From Verrucomicrobiaceae bacterium (GTDB lineage: Bacteria; Verrucomicrobiota; Verrucomicrobiia; Verrucomicrobiales; Verrucomicrobiaceae): DNA of 64,000 bases. Positions 16,330 to 24,791 of this stretch are shown here, piece by piece; position 1 is the first letter of the stretch, and each line of letters begins with the position of its first letter. A program made the translations under genes and the position numbers. The stretch spans positions 1-64,000 of the forward strand of contig CANGYJ010000004.1 of NCBI GenBank assembly GCA_947458455.1, written 5' to 3'. A model generated the notes under the pieces. That model saw nothing but the letters and a program-made list of their open reading frames with translations. It had not been told where the DNA came from and did no database searches.

Positions 16330-17172
16330 TCACTTCTTGTCGAGTTCCTTCTCGGCGAAGGTGAGGATGCGGCCGACGGCTTCGGCATCCTGCGCGGCTT
16401 TGGCGGTTTCAAAGGCTTCCTTGGCCTTCAACATGCGGCGCATCACGGGGATGGAGATGATCTCCTGCGCCCGCTCTTTGACGGTTTCAAAGCGGGATTG
16501 CAGCGCGTCGAGATTCGTATCGCCCGGCTCAAAGGTGGAAAAATCAGGCGCGGCGCCGGCTTCCTCGGGTTCGTTGATGCCGGAGTCTTGGATGAGCACA
16601 TCCAGCGCGGCATCGGCGGAGGCCCATTCGCCGTTTTTGATCATCGTCTCGATTTCCTCACCTCGATAGGCCATGGCCTCGGTGGGTTTTTCCGCGATGG
16701 CATCCACGGCGGCGCGGAGTTTGTTCGCCTTGGCTTTGACGCGGGCTTCGAGATCGGTGGATTGGGCCACGGCTTTGGAGAGGCTGAGCTTGGCGGCCTT
16801 TTTCTGCTGCTCGGGTGTGAGCACATCACGCAGGGTGATGAGCGTGCGGAGCTGGAGCTGCTTCACCTCCCCCTCGGAGGCCAGCACCTTGGTGAGCACG
16901 GCACTGGCGGCATCGGCGGTGGTGGAGGGATCGCGAAGCATTTGATGCAGCGTCTTTTGCTGCTCTTTGAGGGCGGATTCGACGGATGAACCCTTCTCGC
17001 GAGCCTCGCTGACGATGGCGGTCATCTTGGATTCCTGCTCGGCGGTGAGTTCGAGCTCGGGTTTGATTTTCTGAATGATCTCCGGGGAGAGCAGGCCTGC
17101 CTTGAGCAGGTCTTCTGGAGCGGCAAAGGCCGTGGCGGCGGTCAGGAGGAGAGTAAGGACGAGGTGTTTCAT
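16330..17172 (-). CDS. Secreted Spy/CpxP-like helical protein
   Basis: This 280-residue protein begins with a signal peptide (MKHLVLTLLLTAATAFA) and is otherwise helical and charged. Two LTxxQ motifs, ELTAEQESKM near residue 43 and VLTPEQQKKAAK near residue 118, are the signature of periplasmic Spy/CpxP/CnrX-like stress proteins. It is longer than Spy and has an extra helical C-terminal half of unknown role. Its ATG overlaps the stop of the small membrane protein upstream, which in turn overlaps an ECF sigma gene. The likely role is periplasmic sensing or chaperone activity under envelope or metal stress, controlled by that sigma factor. Confidence 0.7.
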   Translation of the reverse strand: MKHLVLTLLLTAATAFAAPEDLLKAGLLSPEIIQKIKPELELTAEQESKMTAIVSEAREKGSSVESALKEQQKTLHQMLRDPSTTADAASAVLTKVLASEGEVKQLQLRTLITLRDVLTPEQQKKAAKLSLSKAVAQSTDLEARVKAKANKLRAAVDAIAEKPTEAMAYRGEEIETMIKNGEWASADAALDVLIQDSGINEPEEAGAAPDFSTFEPGDTNLDALQSRFETVKERAQEIISIPVMRRMLKAKEAFETAKAAQDAEAVGRILTFAEKELDKK

Positions 17173-17468
17173 GGCAGGTGGATGGTCAGATGGGTTGGCA
17201 AGAGAAAATCGGTCGAAGGGGTATCGAGGCTGGCGAATAGCTCGCGCGGCTCCGAATCAAGCAGCGGTGGAAAATCGGCCAAACTCGGCGCCGCAGGCCG
17301 CAGCAGCCAAAAAGCGGCTCCGCAGGCCAAAACGGCCGCGAAGGCGATTCGCGGTGCCCAGCGAGGTTCGGGGGCTGGCGCACGCAAAAAGCGCGCATGC
17401 CAGGCGGGCGTGGCGGCGTGCTCAGATTCGCGAAGATGCTCGAAGAGCGGTTTCAGATCGTCATTCAT
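17169..17468 (-). CDS. Small single-pass membrane protein, probable anti-sigma factor
   Basis: This 99-residue protein starts MNDDLKPLFEHLRESEHAAT, has one membrane helix (APRIAFAAVLACGAAFWLLR) and a short periplasmic tail. A small cytoplasmic N-terminal segment plus one helix, located directly after an ECF sigma gene with an 8-base overlap, is the usual arrangement of an anti-sigma factor. No zinc-binding HxxxCxxC motif is present, so this assignment rests on position and topology. Its stop overlaps the start of the Spy-like gene. Confidence 0.6.
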   Translation of the reverse strand: MNDDLKPLFEHLRESEHAATPAWHARFLRAPAPEPRWAPRIAFAAVLACGAAFWLLRPAAPSLADFPPLLDSEPRELFASLDTPSTDFLLPTHLTIHLP

Positions 17469-17973
17469 GGCCGGGGGAGGTTTGCAGCAGCTCGCGGAGG
17501 CGTGCTTTGCCGCGTTCGTAATGCTGGCGCACGGAGCCGAGGCTTACCCGCATGACCTGCGAGGCCTCGTTGAGCGTCAAATCCTGGTAAAAAACGAGGT
17601 GCAGCGTCTCCGCCTGCCTCGCGGGCAGTTTTTCGAGCGCGGCCCGGAGCTGCGCGGCCTGCTCGTCCCGCTCGAGCTGCCGGGAGAGGGAGGGATGATG
17701 CTCCTCGGTGAAGCTGGCGAGCAGTTTTCCGAGCAGCGACTCGCGAAACCGCGCCCGCCGGTGCTCCTCCAGCGCCGTGAGCCGGATCACGCCGAACCAC
17801 CAGGTCTTGAAGGCCGAGCGCCCGTCGAAGCGCACCCGCTCCGCCGCCACCTTCAGGTAGGCGTTTTGCAGCACGTCCTCCGCCCGGCCCGCATCCCCGC
17901 CACAACAATGGAGCGACCACCCAAAGGCGTCCGGGTGCAGAGATTCGAGGCTGGCGGCGGTGGCACTGTCCAT
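17461..17973 (-). CDS. ECF-family RNA polymerase sigma factor
   Basis: This 170-residue protein has sigma region 2 (DAGRAEDVLQNAYLKVAAER, FKTWWFGVIRLTALEEHRR) and region 4 (LRAALEKLPARQAETLHLVF, LTLNEASQVMRVSLGSVRQH YERGKARLRE). It lacks regions 1 and 3, as expected for the extracytoplasmic function class. The frame is the first gene of a tightly overlapped three-gene unit with a putative anti-sigma factor and a Spy-like protein, so it probably responds to envelope stress. It is divergent from nuoB across a 142-base intergenic region that contains a short palindrome. Confidence 0.9.
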   Translation of the reverse strand: MDSATAASLESLHPDAFGWSLHCCGGDAGRAEDVLQNAYLKVAAERVRFDGRSAFKTWWFGVIRLTALEEHRRARFRESLLGKLLASFTEEHHPSLSRQLERDEQAAQLRAALEKLPARQAETLHLVFYQDLTLNEASQVMRVSLGSVRQHYERGKARLRELLQTSPGHE

Positions 17974-18031
17974 TCATTTGCCCTTTGGGTGACACGGGCG
18001 GGCGGATTGTATGACAGGGGGCGTTTTTACC

Positions 18032-18049
18032 TTGTGAAAAGATTCACAA
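18032..18049. promoter_or_regulatory. Palindrome in the sigma/nuoB divergent promoter region
   Basis: TTGTGAA and TTCACAA form a perfect 7-bp inverted repeat separated by AAGA, midway between two divergently transcribed genes. Its size and position suit a dimeric regulator binding site, though it could also be a small hairpin. No regulator for it is identified here. Confidence 0.4.
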
Positions 18050-18115
18050 TCTGATTGCCGCCCTCCGGCGCGGAGCGTAATCCTCGCCGCCCCCTTAACC
18101 CCCGCCATCGCCCCC

Positions 18116-18652
18116 ATGGTCGCCCCTGCCGAAAACACGCTCGCCGCCTACGATTCGAAGATCGAAGGCAATGTCATTTTCACCAAGCTCGATGCCGCCA
18201 TCAACTGGATGCGAGCCAATTCCATGTGGCCGATGCCGATGGGCCTCGCCTGCTGCGCCATCGAAATGATGGCCGCCGCGTGCAGTCGCTACGATTTGAG
18301 CCGCTTCGGCATGGAGGTGATGCGCTTTTCCCCCCGTCAGGCCGATGTGATGATCGTGGCCGGCACCGTGACCTACAAGATGGCCCTCGCCGTGAAACGC
18401 GTCTGGGATCAAATGCCCGAGCCGAAGTGGTGCATCGCCATGGGTGCCTGCGCCAGCAGCGGCGGCATGTATCGCAGCTACGCCGTGCTTCAGGGCGTGG
18501 ACCAGATCATCCCGGTGGATGTGTACATCTCCGGCTGCCCTCCGCGCCCCGAGGCGCTCCTTGAAGGCCTCATGCGCCTCCAGCGCAAAATCGAAACCGA
18601 GCATTCTTTTGTGGAGCAGAAGAAGGAGCTGATCGCTGAACTCACCGCCTGA
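18116..18652 (+). CDS. nuoB: NADH-quinone oxidoreductase subunit B
   Basis: This 178-residue protein shows the N2 iron-sulfur cluster ligands of Nuo[11 protein letters not shown] (adjacent cysteines at 46 and 47), [13 protein letters not shown] (cysteine at 112) and [13 protein letters not shown] (cysteine at 141). NuoB sits in the peripheral arm of complex I and passes electrons to quinone. Length and motifs are complete. Only nuoC follows; nuoA is not upstream and nuoD is not downstream, so the rest of complex I must be encoded elsewhere if this copy is functional. Confidence 0.95.
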   Translation: MVAPAENTLAAYDSKIEGNVIFTKLDAAINWMRANSMWPMPMGLACCAIEMMAAACSRYDLSRFGMEVMRFSPRQADVMIVAGTVTYKMALAVKRVWDQMPEPKWCIAMGACASSGGMYRSYAVLQGVDQIIPVDVYISGCPPRPEALLEGLMRLQRKIETEHSFVEQKKELIAELTA

Positions 18653-18664
18653 CCGGCTGCGCCG

Positions 18665-18770
18665 GAATGACGAAACCCGAATGGCGAATGACGAACTAAG
18701 CCCGAAATCCGAAGCCCCAACCGTCTCCGCCCTTTTCGTCATTCACCTCTTCGACATTCATTCGTCATTT
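18665..18770. repeat. Intergenic nested inverted repeat of the GAATGACGAA type
   Basis: GAATGACGAA occurs at 18665-18674 and 18686-18695, and its reverse complement TTCGTCATTC at 18735-18744 with near-copies at 18750 and 18761. The nested inverted repeat fills the gap between nuoB and nuoC. It looks like a dispersed mobile hairpin rather than a terminator, because the two genes should be co-transcribed. Confidence 0.55.
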
Positions 18771-18786
18771 CACCCTCTTTAGCATC

Positions 18787-19359
18787 ATGAACGCCCTTCA
18801 AATGACCGAGGCTCTCAAACAGAAATTCGGCTCCGCCGTGCTCGAAACAAAGGAGTTTCGCGGCGAGCACACGCTCATCGTCACGCTCGAAAGCGCGAAG
18901 CCGCTGCTGAAATACTGCCACGACGAGCTGGCCTTCGATTACCTCGTCGATGTCTCCAGCCTCGACTACATGGGCAAAGACCCGCGTTTTGAGATGGTGT
19001 ATGAGATCTACGGTTATGGACACCACCAGCATCTCCGCGTGCGGTCCGCCGTGGCCGAGGATGTGGAAGTCCCCACCGTCAGCGACATCTGGCCGACCGC
19101 CAATTGGCACGAGCGTGAGGTTTACGACATGATGGGCATTGTCTTTACCGGCCACCCAGACCTGCGCCGCATCCTCATGTGGGAAGGCTATCCCTTCTTC
19201 CCCCTGCGGAAGGATTTCCCCCTCGAAGGCAAGCCCAGCGACATGCCCGATGTCGGCTTCACCAAGACCGCCCCGATGGCCGACGGCCCCTTCGTCACCA
19301 ACGCAGGCATCGGCGATACCGTGACCCGCGAGCCGCGCTCCCGCCGTCCGGTGGAGTGA
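18787..19359 (+). CDS. nuoC: NADH-quinone oxidoreductase subunit C
   Basis: This 190-residue protein carries the 30-kDa complex I subunit signature: LAFDYLVDVSSLDYMGKDPR, then ANWHEREVYDMMGIVFTGHP DLRRILMWEGYPFFPLRKDF P. NuoC is part of the peripheral arm next to NuoB and NuoD. The gene is stand-alone, not fused to nuoD as in some enterobacteria, and a beta-propeller gene follows where nuoD would be expected. The C-terminal tail VTREPRSRRPVE is short and basic. Confidence 0.93.
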   Translation: MNALQMTEALKQKFGSAVLETKEFRGEHTLIVTLESAKPLLKYCHDELAFDYLVDVSSLDYMGKDPRFEMVYEIYGYGHHQHLRVRSAVAEDVEVPTVSDIWPTANWHEREVYDMMGIVFTGHPDLRRILMWEGYPFFPLRKDFPLEGKPSDMPDVGFTKTAPMADGPFVTNAGIGDTVTREPRSRRPVE

Positions 19360-19372
19360 GCCTCATTCGAAG

Positions 19373-19426
19373 CCGTCCGTCTTATCTGACCGATTAGTCC
19401 GATCCGACGGATCATTCTGCGGACGG
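19373..19426. repeat. Intergenic inverted repeat with TCCGAC-like units
   Basis: CCGTCCG (19373-19379) and CGGACGG (19420-19426) are inverted arms around TCTGACCGATTAGTCCGATC. The inner units resemble those inserted in frame in the heme-binding gene and in recG. It lies after the nuoC stop and could double as a weak terminator. Confidence 0.5.
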
Positions 19427-19470
19427 AAAGAGCCCATCACGCTCCGCGTTCCCCTTTTCTCATCCACATC

Positions 19471-20733
19471 ATGACACGCACCCACCTCACCACCGCGCTC
19501 GGCTTGGCCTTTGCCACGGCTGCTTTCTCCGCTGATTCCACCGACTGGGCCAAGTTCCGCGGCCCCGCGGGCAATGGAGCCGTCCCCGCCCTCGCCGGGG
19601 CCAAATGGAGCCTCAACCAAGTCTGGAAATCGCCCACGAACCTCGGCTTCAGCAGCTTCGCCGTCGCAGGCGGCAAGGCCTACACCCTCGTCACCGGCGA
19701 AACGGATGGCAACACCGGCGAAATGCTCGCCTGCCTCGACGCCGCCAGCGGCAAGGAAGTCTGGAGCAAGCCCCTCAGCGTCATCCCGAAGTATGACGGC
19801 GGCGGCGACGCCGGCGCGGGCGACAACAAAGGCGGCGACGGCTCCCGCTCCTCGCCCGTGATCGATGGCGACAAAGTCTATGTCATCGACAGCCTCCTGC
19901 ATGTCTTCGCCTTCGACGCTGCCACCGGCAAAGCCGTGTGGGACCACGACGTGATGAAGGAAAACAAGGGCGAGATGATCAAGTGGCAGAACGCCGCCTC
20001 CCCGCTCATCGATGGCGATGTGCTCATGCTCGCCGGCGGAGGCAAAGGCCAAGCCCTCATCGGTTTGAACAAAAACACCGGCAAAGTCCTGTGGAAGGGC
20101 GAAGACGACAAGATGACCCACGCCACCCCGATCCTCGCCGACATCCACGGCGTGCATCAGGCCATCTTCTTCACCCAGACCGGCCTCGTCGGCGTCGAGC
20201 CGAAGAAAGGCGACGTGCTCTGGCGTGCCGAGTTCCCCTATAAAGTCAGCACCGCCGCCTCCCCGGTCGTGTTTGAAGACATCGTGTATTGCTCCGCCGG
20301 TTACGGCGTCGGTGCCGGTGCCTTTAAGCTCAGCAAAAAAGGCAGCAAGCTCTCCGCCGAGCAGATCTGGCGTCGTGAAAACGAATGCTTCAACCACTGG
20401 AGCACGCCCGTCGTGAAGGACGGTTACCTCTACGGCATGTTCAGCTTCAAGGAATACGGTGCTGGCCCCCTCGCCTGCGTGGACATCCGCACCGGCAAGG
20501 ACATGTGGAAGGAGGGCGGCTTCGGCCCCGGCCAGGTCATCCTCGTCGGTGACAAGGTCGTCGCCACCAGCGACAAAGGTGAAGTCGTCGTCGCCACCGC
20601 CAACCCCGAGAAATACAGCGAAGTCGCCCGCAAAGACGTCCTCGAAGGCAAGGTCTGGAGCTACCCCGTCCTCGCTGGCGGCAAAATCTTTGCCCGCAGC
20701 ACCACCGAAGCCGTCTGCCTCGATCTGAACTGA
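19471..20733 (+). CDS. Secreted PQQ-type beta-propeller protein
   Basis: This 420-residue protein has a signal peptide ending at TAAFSA, followed by DWAKFRGPAGNGAVP, the usual opening of exported PQQ-like propeller proteins in this phylum. Several blades repeat the pattern of a variable strand followed by a GK.VW turn: AASGKEVWSKPL, AATGKAVWDHDV, KNTGKVLWKGED, RTGKDMWKEGG. No dehydrogenase catalytic residues are evident, so it may be a structural or binding propeller rather than an enzyme. A clear terminator follows. Confidence 0.85.
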   Translation: MTRTHLTTALGLAFATAAFSADSTDWAKFRGPAGNGAVPALAGAKWSLNQVWKSPTNLGFSSFAVAGGKAYTLVTGETDGNTGEMLACLDAASGKEVWSKPLSVIPKYDGGGDAGAGDNKGGDGSRSSPVIDGDKVYVIDSLLHVFAFDAATGKAVWDHDVMKENKGEMIKWQNAASPLIDGDVLMLAGGGKGQALIGLNKNTGKVLWKGEDDKMTHATPILADIHGVHQAIFFTQTGLVGVEPKKGDVLWRAEFPYKVSTAASPVVFEDIVYCSAGYGVGAGAFKLSKKGSKLSAEQIWRRENECFNHWSTPVVKDGYLYGMFSFKEYGAGPLACVDIRTGKDMWKEGGFGPGQVILVGDKVVATSDKGEVVVATANPEKYSEVARKDVLEGKVWSYPVLAGGKIFARSTTEAVCLDLN

Positions 20734-20755
20734 TTCACATCCGAACTGTTCTTCA

Positions 20756-20793
20756 GGCCCATGAGTCTCATCCGGCTCATGGGCCTTTGTTTT
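20756..20793 (+). terminator. Rho-independent terminator after the propeller gene
   Basis: A perfect 10-bp stem, GGCCCATGAG and CTCATGGGCC, encloses a 10-base loop and is followed by TTTGTTTT. It lies 22 bases past the propeller stop codon and separates that gene from the downstream transporter. Confidence 0.9.
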
Positions 20794-20844
20794 ATCCGCA
20801 AAAGACAGCTTCGCGCCCCAGCAGCGTTTTTTGAGCCTCCCGCC

Positions 20845-22059
20845 ATGCAAACCACCCTCAAAACCAAGCTCTCCGTCTTCATGTTTCTCCAGTATTTCAT
20901 CTGGAGCACTTGGTACATGACCCTCGGTGCCTACCTGGGCACGCTAAACTTCAGCGGGCAGGAGATCGGCCTCGCGTATGGCGCTTTTGCTTGGGGTGCC
21001 ATCCTTTCGCCCTTCATCGTCGGGCTCATCGCGGACCGCTACTTTGCCTCGGAGAAAATCATCGCGGTGCTCGGGGTAGTGGGTGGTTTAGTGATGCTCT
21101 GCATGCCGCAGTTCAGAACCTTCAGCACGGTGTATCCCGCGCTCATCCTCTACTGCACGCTTTACGCGCCCACCCTCGCTCTTGGCAACTCCGTCTCCAT
21201 GACGCACCTCGCCGATGCGAAGAAGGATTTCCCCTTCGTGAAAATTTTCTCCGCCGTGGGCTGGATCGCTGGTGGCGTGGTGCTCAGCCAGCTCAAAGCG
21301 GAGCAGTCATCCATACAGTACTACCTCGCAGGCGGCACCTCGATCGTTTTTGGCCTCTTTGCCCTCACGCTGCCAGCCACGCCGCCGCAGAAGAAAGGCC
21401 AAGATGTGTCGCTGGGTGAGGTGCTCGGCCTTGATGCCCTGGCGCTGCTGAAAAAGCCCGCCTTCGCTATCTTCATCCTGTGCATGTTCCTCATCTGCAT
21501 CCCGCTGTACTTTTACTTTGTGAACCTCGGCACCTACCTCACGCAGCTCAAGTGGGAGGACATGGCGCAGAAAATGACGCTGGCGCAGATCTCCGATGTC
21601 ATCTTTCTCATCTTGCTGCCGCTCATGCTCAAAAAGCTCGGCTACAAGAAAACCATCTTCCTCGGCATCGCCGCATGGGTCACCCGCTACTTCATGCTCA
21701 GCGCCAGTGCCTCCAGCACCGGCACGCTCCTCATTTTCGGTGCCATCGTGCTCCACGGCGTCTGCTACGACTTCCTCTTCATCGCCGGACAGCTTTACGT
21801 CGATGCGGAGGCGAACGAGCGCATCCGCGGCGCGGCTCAAGGACTCATCGCCATCATCCTGTGGGGCTTTGGCTCCCTCGTCGGCACCTACCTCGCGGGC
21901 CGCGTGATGGATGCCCACAAGCTCACCACGCCTCGCGGAGACATCACCCACGACTGGGCCGCCATCTGGAGCACGCCCGCCTGGATCGCCGTCGGCGTGC
22001 TGGTGCTCTTCCTCATCTTCTTCCGCGATCCACCAGCGAAGTCAGCGAGCTCTTCCTAA
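20845..22059 (+). CDS. MFS transporter, nucleoside:H+ symporter (NupG/XapB) type
   Basis: The ATG at 20845 gives 404 residues with about twelve hydrophobic segments. The opening LSVFMFLQYFIWSTWYMTLG and the following GQEIGLAYGAFAWGAILSPF IVGLIADRYF are typical of the nucleoside:H+ symporter branch of the major facilitator superfamily. Later features fit too: YCTLYAPTLALGNSVSM, and GVCYDFLFIAGQLYVDAEAN in the C-terminal half. The substrate is likely a nucleoside but cannot be fixed by sequence alone. In-frame codons before 20845 overlap the preceding terminator, so they are not used. Confidence 0.85.
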   Translation: MQTTLKTKLSVFMFLQYFIWSTWYMTLGAYLGTLNFSGQEIGLAYGAFAWGAILSPFIVGLIADRYFASEKIIAVLGVVGGLVMLCMPQFRTFSTVYPALILYCTLYAPTLALGNSVSMTHLADAKKDFPFVKIFSAVGWIAGGVVLSQLKAEQSSIQYYLAGGTSIVFGLFALTLPATPPQKKGQDVSLGEVLGLDALALLKKPAFAIFILCMFLICIPLYFYFVNLGTYLTQLKWEDMAQKMTLAQISDVIFLILLPLMLKKLGYKKTIFLGIAAWVTRYFMLSASASSTGTLLIFGAIVLHGVCYDFLFIAGQLYVDAEANERIRGAAQGLIAIILWGFGSLVGTYLAGRVMDAHKLTTPRGDITHDWAAIWSTPAWIAVGVLVLFLIFFRDPPAKSASSS

Positions 22060-22065
22060 AGAGCT
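22048..22065. terminator. Hairpin between convergent genes
   Basis: AGCTCTT and AAGAGCT form a perfect 7-bp stem with a CCTA loop across the transporter stop codon, 10 bases before the convergent acyl-CoA synthetase stop. It probably helps end transcription from both sides. There is no long U-tract. Confidence 0.5.
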
Positions 22066-22075
22066 GCACTCACGG

Positions 22076-23557
22076 TCAAAACAGCGCCTTCACCGCAGGC
22101 TTCGTCACTTTGCCCATCGCATTGCGCGGCAACTCGCTCACCACTTTGAGACGCTGCGGGATTTTATAAACGGAGAGGCGGCCTTTGCACCAGTCACGCA
22201 GCGAGGCGAGCTCCAGCGTGCCGCTATTCAAAACAACCGCCGCCGTGACAGCCTCACCCCAAGTGTCATCGGGTAATCCGATCACGGCGCACTCGGCGAT
22301 GAGAGGATGATCGAGCAGCGCGGCTTCGATTTCGAGGGCGCTGAGTTTGTAGCCACCGCTCTTGATGATGTCCACGCTCAGGCGGCCCATGATGCGGTAG
22401 TAGCCAAGCTCCAGCACGGCCATGTCGCCCGTGCGGAACCAGCCATCCTCAAATGTCTCCGCCGTGGCCTCGGGACGGTTCCAATACGCCTGAAACACCG
22501 TCGGGCCCCGCACCTGGATTTCTCCCGGCTCATCCTCGGCAGTGATGATGGGGCCGTTCTCGGCCTTCAAACGCACTTCCACGCCCGGAAGCGGCGCACC
22601 GACGGCTCCGGGGCGGCGTTCGCCATGATACAAATTGGAAATCGCCATGCCGATCTCCGTCATGCCGTAGCGTTCGAGCAATTTTTGGCCGGTGAGGGCG
22701 GTCCACTGCTCATGCACGCTCGCGGGCAAGGCAGCACTGCCGCTCACCATGAGGCGCATGCGTTTGAAACCAGCCACGATGGCCTCACGATCCGCTTCGC
22801 TGGCGGCTTCGAGTGCCTGGATGAGTTTCACATAGATCGTCGGCACGGCCATGAAGAGCGTGTAGGCATCGCCACGCACGCGGTCGAGGATGGCAGCCAA
22901 ATCAAAGCGCGGAAAGACCTCCACGCTCGCTCCGCTCCACAAGGCGCAGCCGATGATGTTGATGATGCCGTGGATGTGATGCAGGGGCAGAAACATCGGG
23001 ATGCGGTCCTCCGCGCTCCATTCCCAGGCCGTCACGAGGCTCTCGATCTGTGCCTGAATGTTCGCATGCGTCGTCACGACACCCTTTGGTTTGCTCGTCG
23101 TGCCGCTGGTGTAGAGGATCATCGCCCGGCGGTTCACATCAATCTCCGGCAGCGGCTTCAAATCACCCCTGACCTCCTCCACGACCATCAACCGAACTCC
23201 GAGCCTTTCGCAAAGCGTCGCAATCTTGGCCGCGTTCGCTGCATCGGCCAAAACGAGGCCCGCCTGCGAATCCGTGAGGGCGTACTCCCACTCCGGCTCG
23301 GTAGCGGAGAGGCAGATCGGCACTTTGATCCCGCCTGCTCGCCAAATGCCCCACTGCGCCGCCACATACTCCGCACCGGGCGTCACAAGCAAAGCGACAC
23401 GGGCTTCCTTGAGGTCTTCCGCATCCCCGAGTAACGCAGACGCAATGGCAGCCGAGCCATCAAGGAGCTGCTGATAAGTGTGCGTGCTCGTAGCCGAGCG
23501 AAAGGCGACGTGGCTGCTGTGCGAACGAGCGCGGGCGATGATGAGTAGTTCAGTCAT
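22076..23557 (-). CDS. matB: Malonyl-CoA synthetase-like AMP-forming ligase
   Basis: This 493-residue ANL-superfamily enzyme has ILYTSGTTSKPKGVVTTHAN (the P-loop-like motif), MFLPLHHIHGIINIIG, YGMTEIGMAISN, GWFRTGDMA and the C-terminal lysine region PRNAMGKVTKPAVK. Within this family the pattern RRPGAVGAPLPGVEVRLK is close to MatB/ACSF3 malonyl-CoA synthetases. The two genes just upstream on the same strand encode both subunits of a malonate transporter, which strongly supports malonate as substrate. Together they would import malonate and activate it with ATP and CoA. The ATG at 23557 lies 5 bases after the madM stop. Confidence 0.85.
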   Translation of the reverse strand: MTELLIIARARSHSSHVAFRSATSTHTYQQLLDGSAAIASALLGDAEDLKEARVALLVTPGAEYVAAQWGIWRAGGIKVPICLSATEPEWEYALTDSQAGLVLADAANAAKIATLCERLGVRLMVVEEVRGDLKPLPEIDVNRRAMILYTSGTTSKPKGVVTTHANIQAQIESLVTAWEWSAEDRIPMFLPLHHIHGIINIIGCALWSGASVEVFPRFDLAAILDRVRGDAYTLFMAVPTIYVKLIQALEAASEADREAIVAGFKRMRLMVSGSAALPASVHEQWTALTGQKLLERYGMTEIGMAISNLYHGERRPGAVGAPLPGVEVRLKAENGPIITAEDEPGEIQVRGPTVFQAYWNRPEATAETFEDGWFRTGDMAVLELGYYRIMGRLSVDIIKSGGYKLSALEIEAALLDHPLIAECAVIGLPDDTWGEAVTAAVVLNSGTLELASLRDWCKGRLSVYKIPQRLKVVSELPRNAMGKVTKPAVKALF

Positions 23558-23562
23558 AAGAT

Positions 23563-24327
23563 TCAAACCAAAGCACGGACGATAAAAAACAACACGGAAG
23601 GACCCATCAGGCAGCCGAGCCCAGTGTGAAAAGTCGCCACCAGCGCACCATAGGGCACCAGTTTTCGATCCGTGGCCGCGAGACCGGCGCTCACGCCGCT
23701 GACGGTGCCAGCGAGGCCACCGAAGACCATCGCTGAACGTGGCGTCTTGAGGCGCAGAAACTTGGCAGCGACTGGCGTGGAGACCATCACGAGGATCGCT
23801 TTGATCACACCCGTGGCGATGCTCAGCGCCATCACATCGGAGGTCGCGCCAATCGCTCCACCCGTCACGGGGCCGACGATGTAAGTGATCGCACCAGCGC
23901 CGATAGTGGTCATGCTGACCGCATCGCGATAGCCAAAAGCCCAGGCCACCGCCACGCCAACGATGAACGGCAGCACCGTGCCCAGCAGCAGCGCGATGGC
24001 ACCGATCCAGCCCGCTTTCTTCGCCTCCTCCGCATGGACTTCAAACGCCGTCGCCACGATGGCGAAGTCACGCAGCATGTTCCCGCCCATGAGGCCAACG
24101 CCGCTGAACAAGGCGAGATCAGCCAGCCCTTTCGAGCCGCCCGAGATCTTCCCGCCGACATACGCCAGCGCCAGGCCGATCAAGATGGCAATCGCCGATC
24201 CCTGCACACGACCACAGGTCAGCTTCCGCGAGATCACGCCCGAAACGAGCATCACCAAACCCACCACGGCGAACGCGGTGACGAGTCCATTCTCCTTCGC
24301 GGCCTTCTCAAGAATTTCCCACATCAT
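23563..24327 (-). CDS. madM: Malonate transporter subunit MadM
   Basis: This 254-residue, strongly hydrophobic protein contains VSGVISRKLTCGRVQGSAIA ILIGLALAYVGGK, GVGLMGGNMLRDFAIVATAF and TIGAGAITYIVGPVTGGAIG, as in the larger subunit of the two-component MadLM malonate:Na+ symporter. It overlaps madL by four bases and is followed 5 bases later by the malonyl-CoA synthetase gene, forming a compact operon. Confidence 0.88.
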   Translation of the reverse strand: MMWEILEKAAKENGLVTAFAVVGLVMLVSGVISRKLTCGRVQGSAIAILIGLALAYVGGKISGGSKGLADLALFSGVGLMGGNMLRDFAIVATAFEVHAEEAKKAGWIGAIALLLGTVLPFIVGVAVAWAFGYRDAVSMTTIGAGAITYIVGPVTGGAIGATSDVMALSIATGVIKAILVMVSTPVAAKFLRLKTPRSAMVFGGLAGTVSGVSAGLAATDRKLVPYGALVATFHTGLGCLMGPSVLFFIVRALV

Positions 24328-24704
24328 TTGCCGTCCTCCCCAGCTTCCGTTTCCGGTTCCATGCGATTGATGAAGGACACAAATAGCCCGCATAGCACCA
24401 CGCTACCCACCGCCGCGATCAACGCCACTGGCCCGCCTTTCAAAGCTGCCACCACATTCTGCTGCATCGCCATCGCCACGACGACCGGTATGTAAATGGC
24501 ACCCCAGTAATGCACACCGCTCTCCGAAATGGCGGAGAGCCGGCCACTCTTGTGCAGATAGATGCGAACGAAGATCAGTATCAGCATCGCGATGCCTACA
24601 CCGCCCACATTCGTCTGCATCCCGAGCGCTCGACCAAGAAGATCGCCAATGATGACGCCCAGCAGATGGCACACGGCGAGGAGGGCGGTTCCGTAAATAA
24701 TCAT
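24324..24704 (-). CDS. madL: Malonate transporter subunit MadL
   Basis: This 126-residue membrane protein begins MIIYGTALLAVCHLLGVIIG DLLGRALGMQTNVGGVGIAM and contains a central HYWGAIYIPVVVAMAMQQNV segment, as expected for MadL. It is the first gene of the malonate operon. A perfect GGCAG-AAA-CTGCC palindrome lies 13 bases upstream of its start. Confidence 0.88.
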   Translation of the reverse strand: MIIYGTALLAVCHLLGVIIGDLLGRALGMQTNVGGVGIAMLILIFVRIYLHKSGRLSAISESGVHYWGAIYIPVVVAMAMQQNVVAALKGGPVALIAAVGSVVLCGLFVSFINRMEPETEAGEDGK

Positions 24705-24716
24705 GGCCTATTTCTT

Positions 24717-24729
24717 GGCAGAAACTGCC
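24717..24729. promoter_or_regulatory. Candidate operator upstream of the malonate operon
   Basis: GGCAGAAACTGCC is a perfect 5-bp inverted repeat around AAA, located where a repressor would block translation start or promoter escape of madL. Malonate operons are often controlled by GntR- or LysR-type regulators, but none is encoded beside this one. Confidence 0.4.
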
Positions 24730-24791
24730 TAAATTGTCTCCATAAACTTTAAAGACGGTGTAACCTCCACTTCATGGAGCGATGGAGATAG

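Noticed and set aside
19363-20850. Open frame of about 495 codons antisense to the beta-propeller gene
   Set aside because: The sense strand has a signal peptide, repeated blades and a terminator; the antisense product is low-complexity and acidic.
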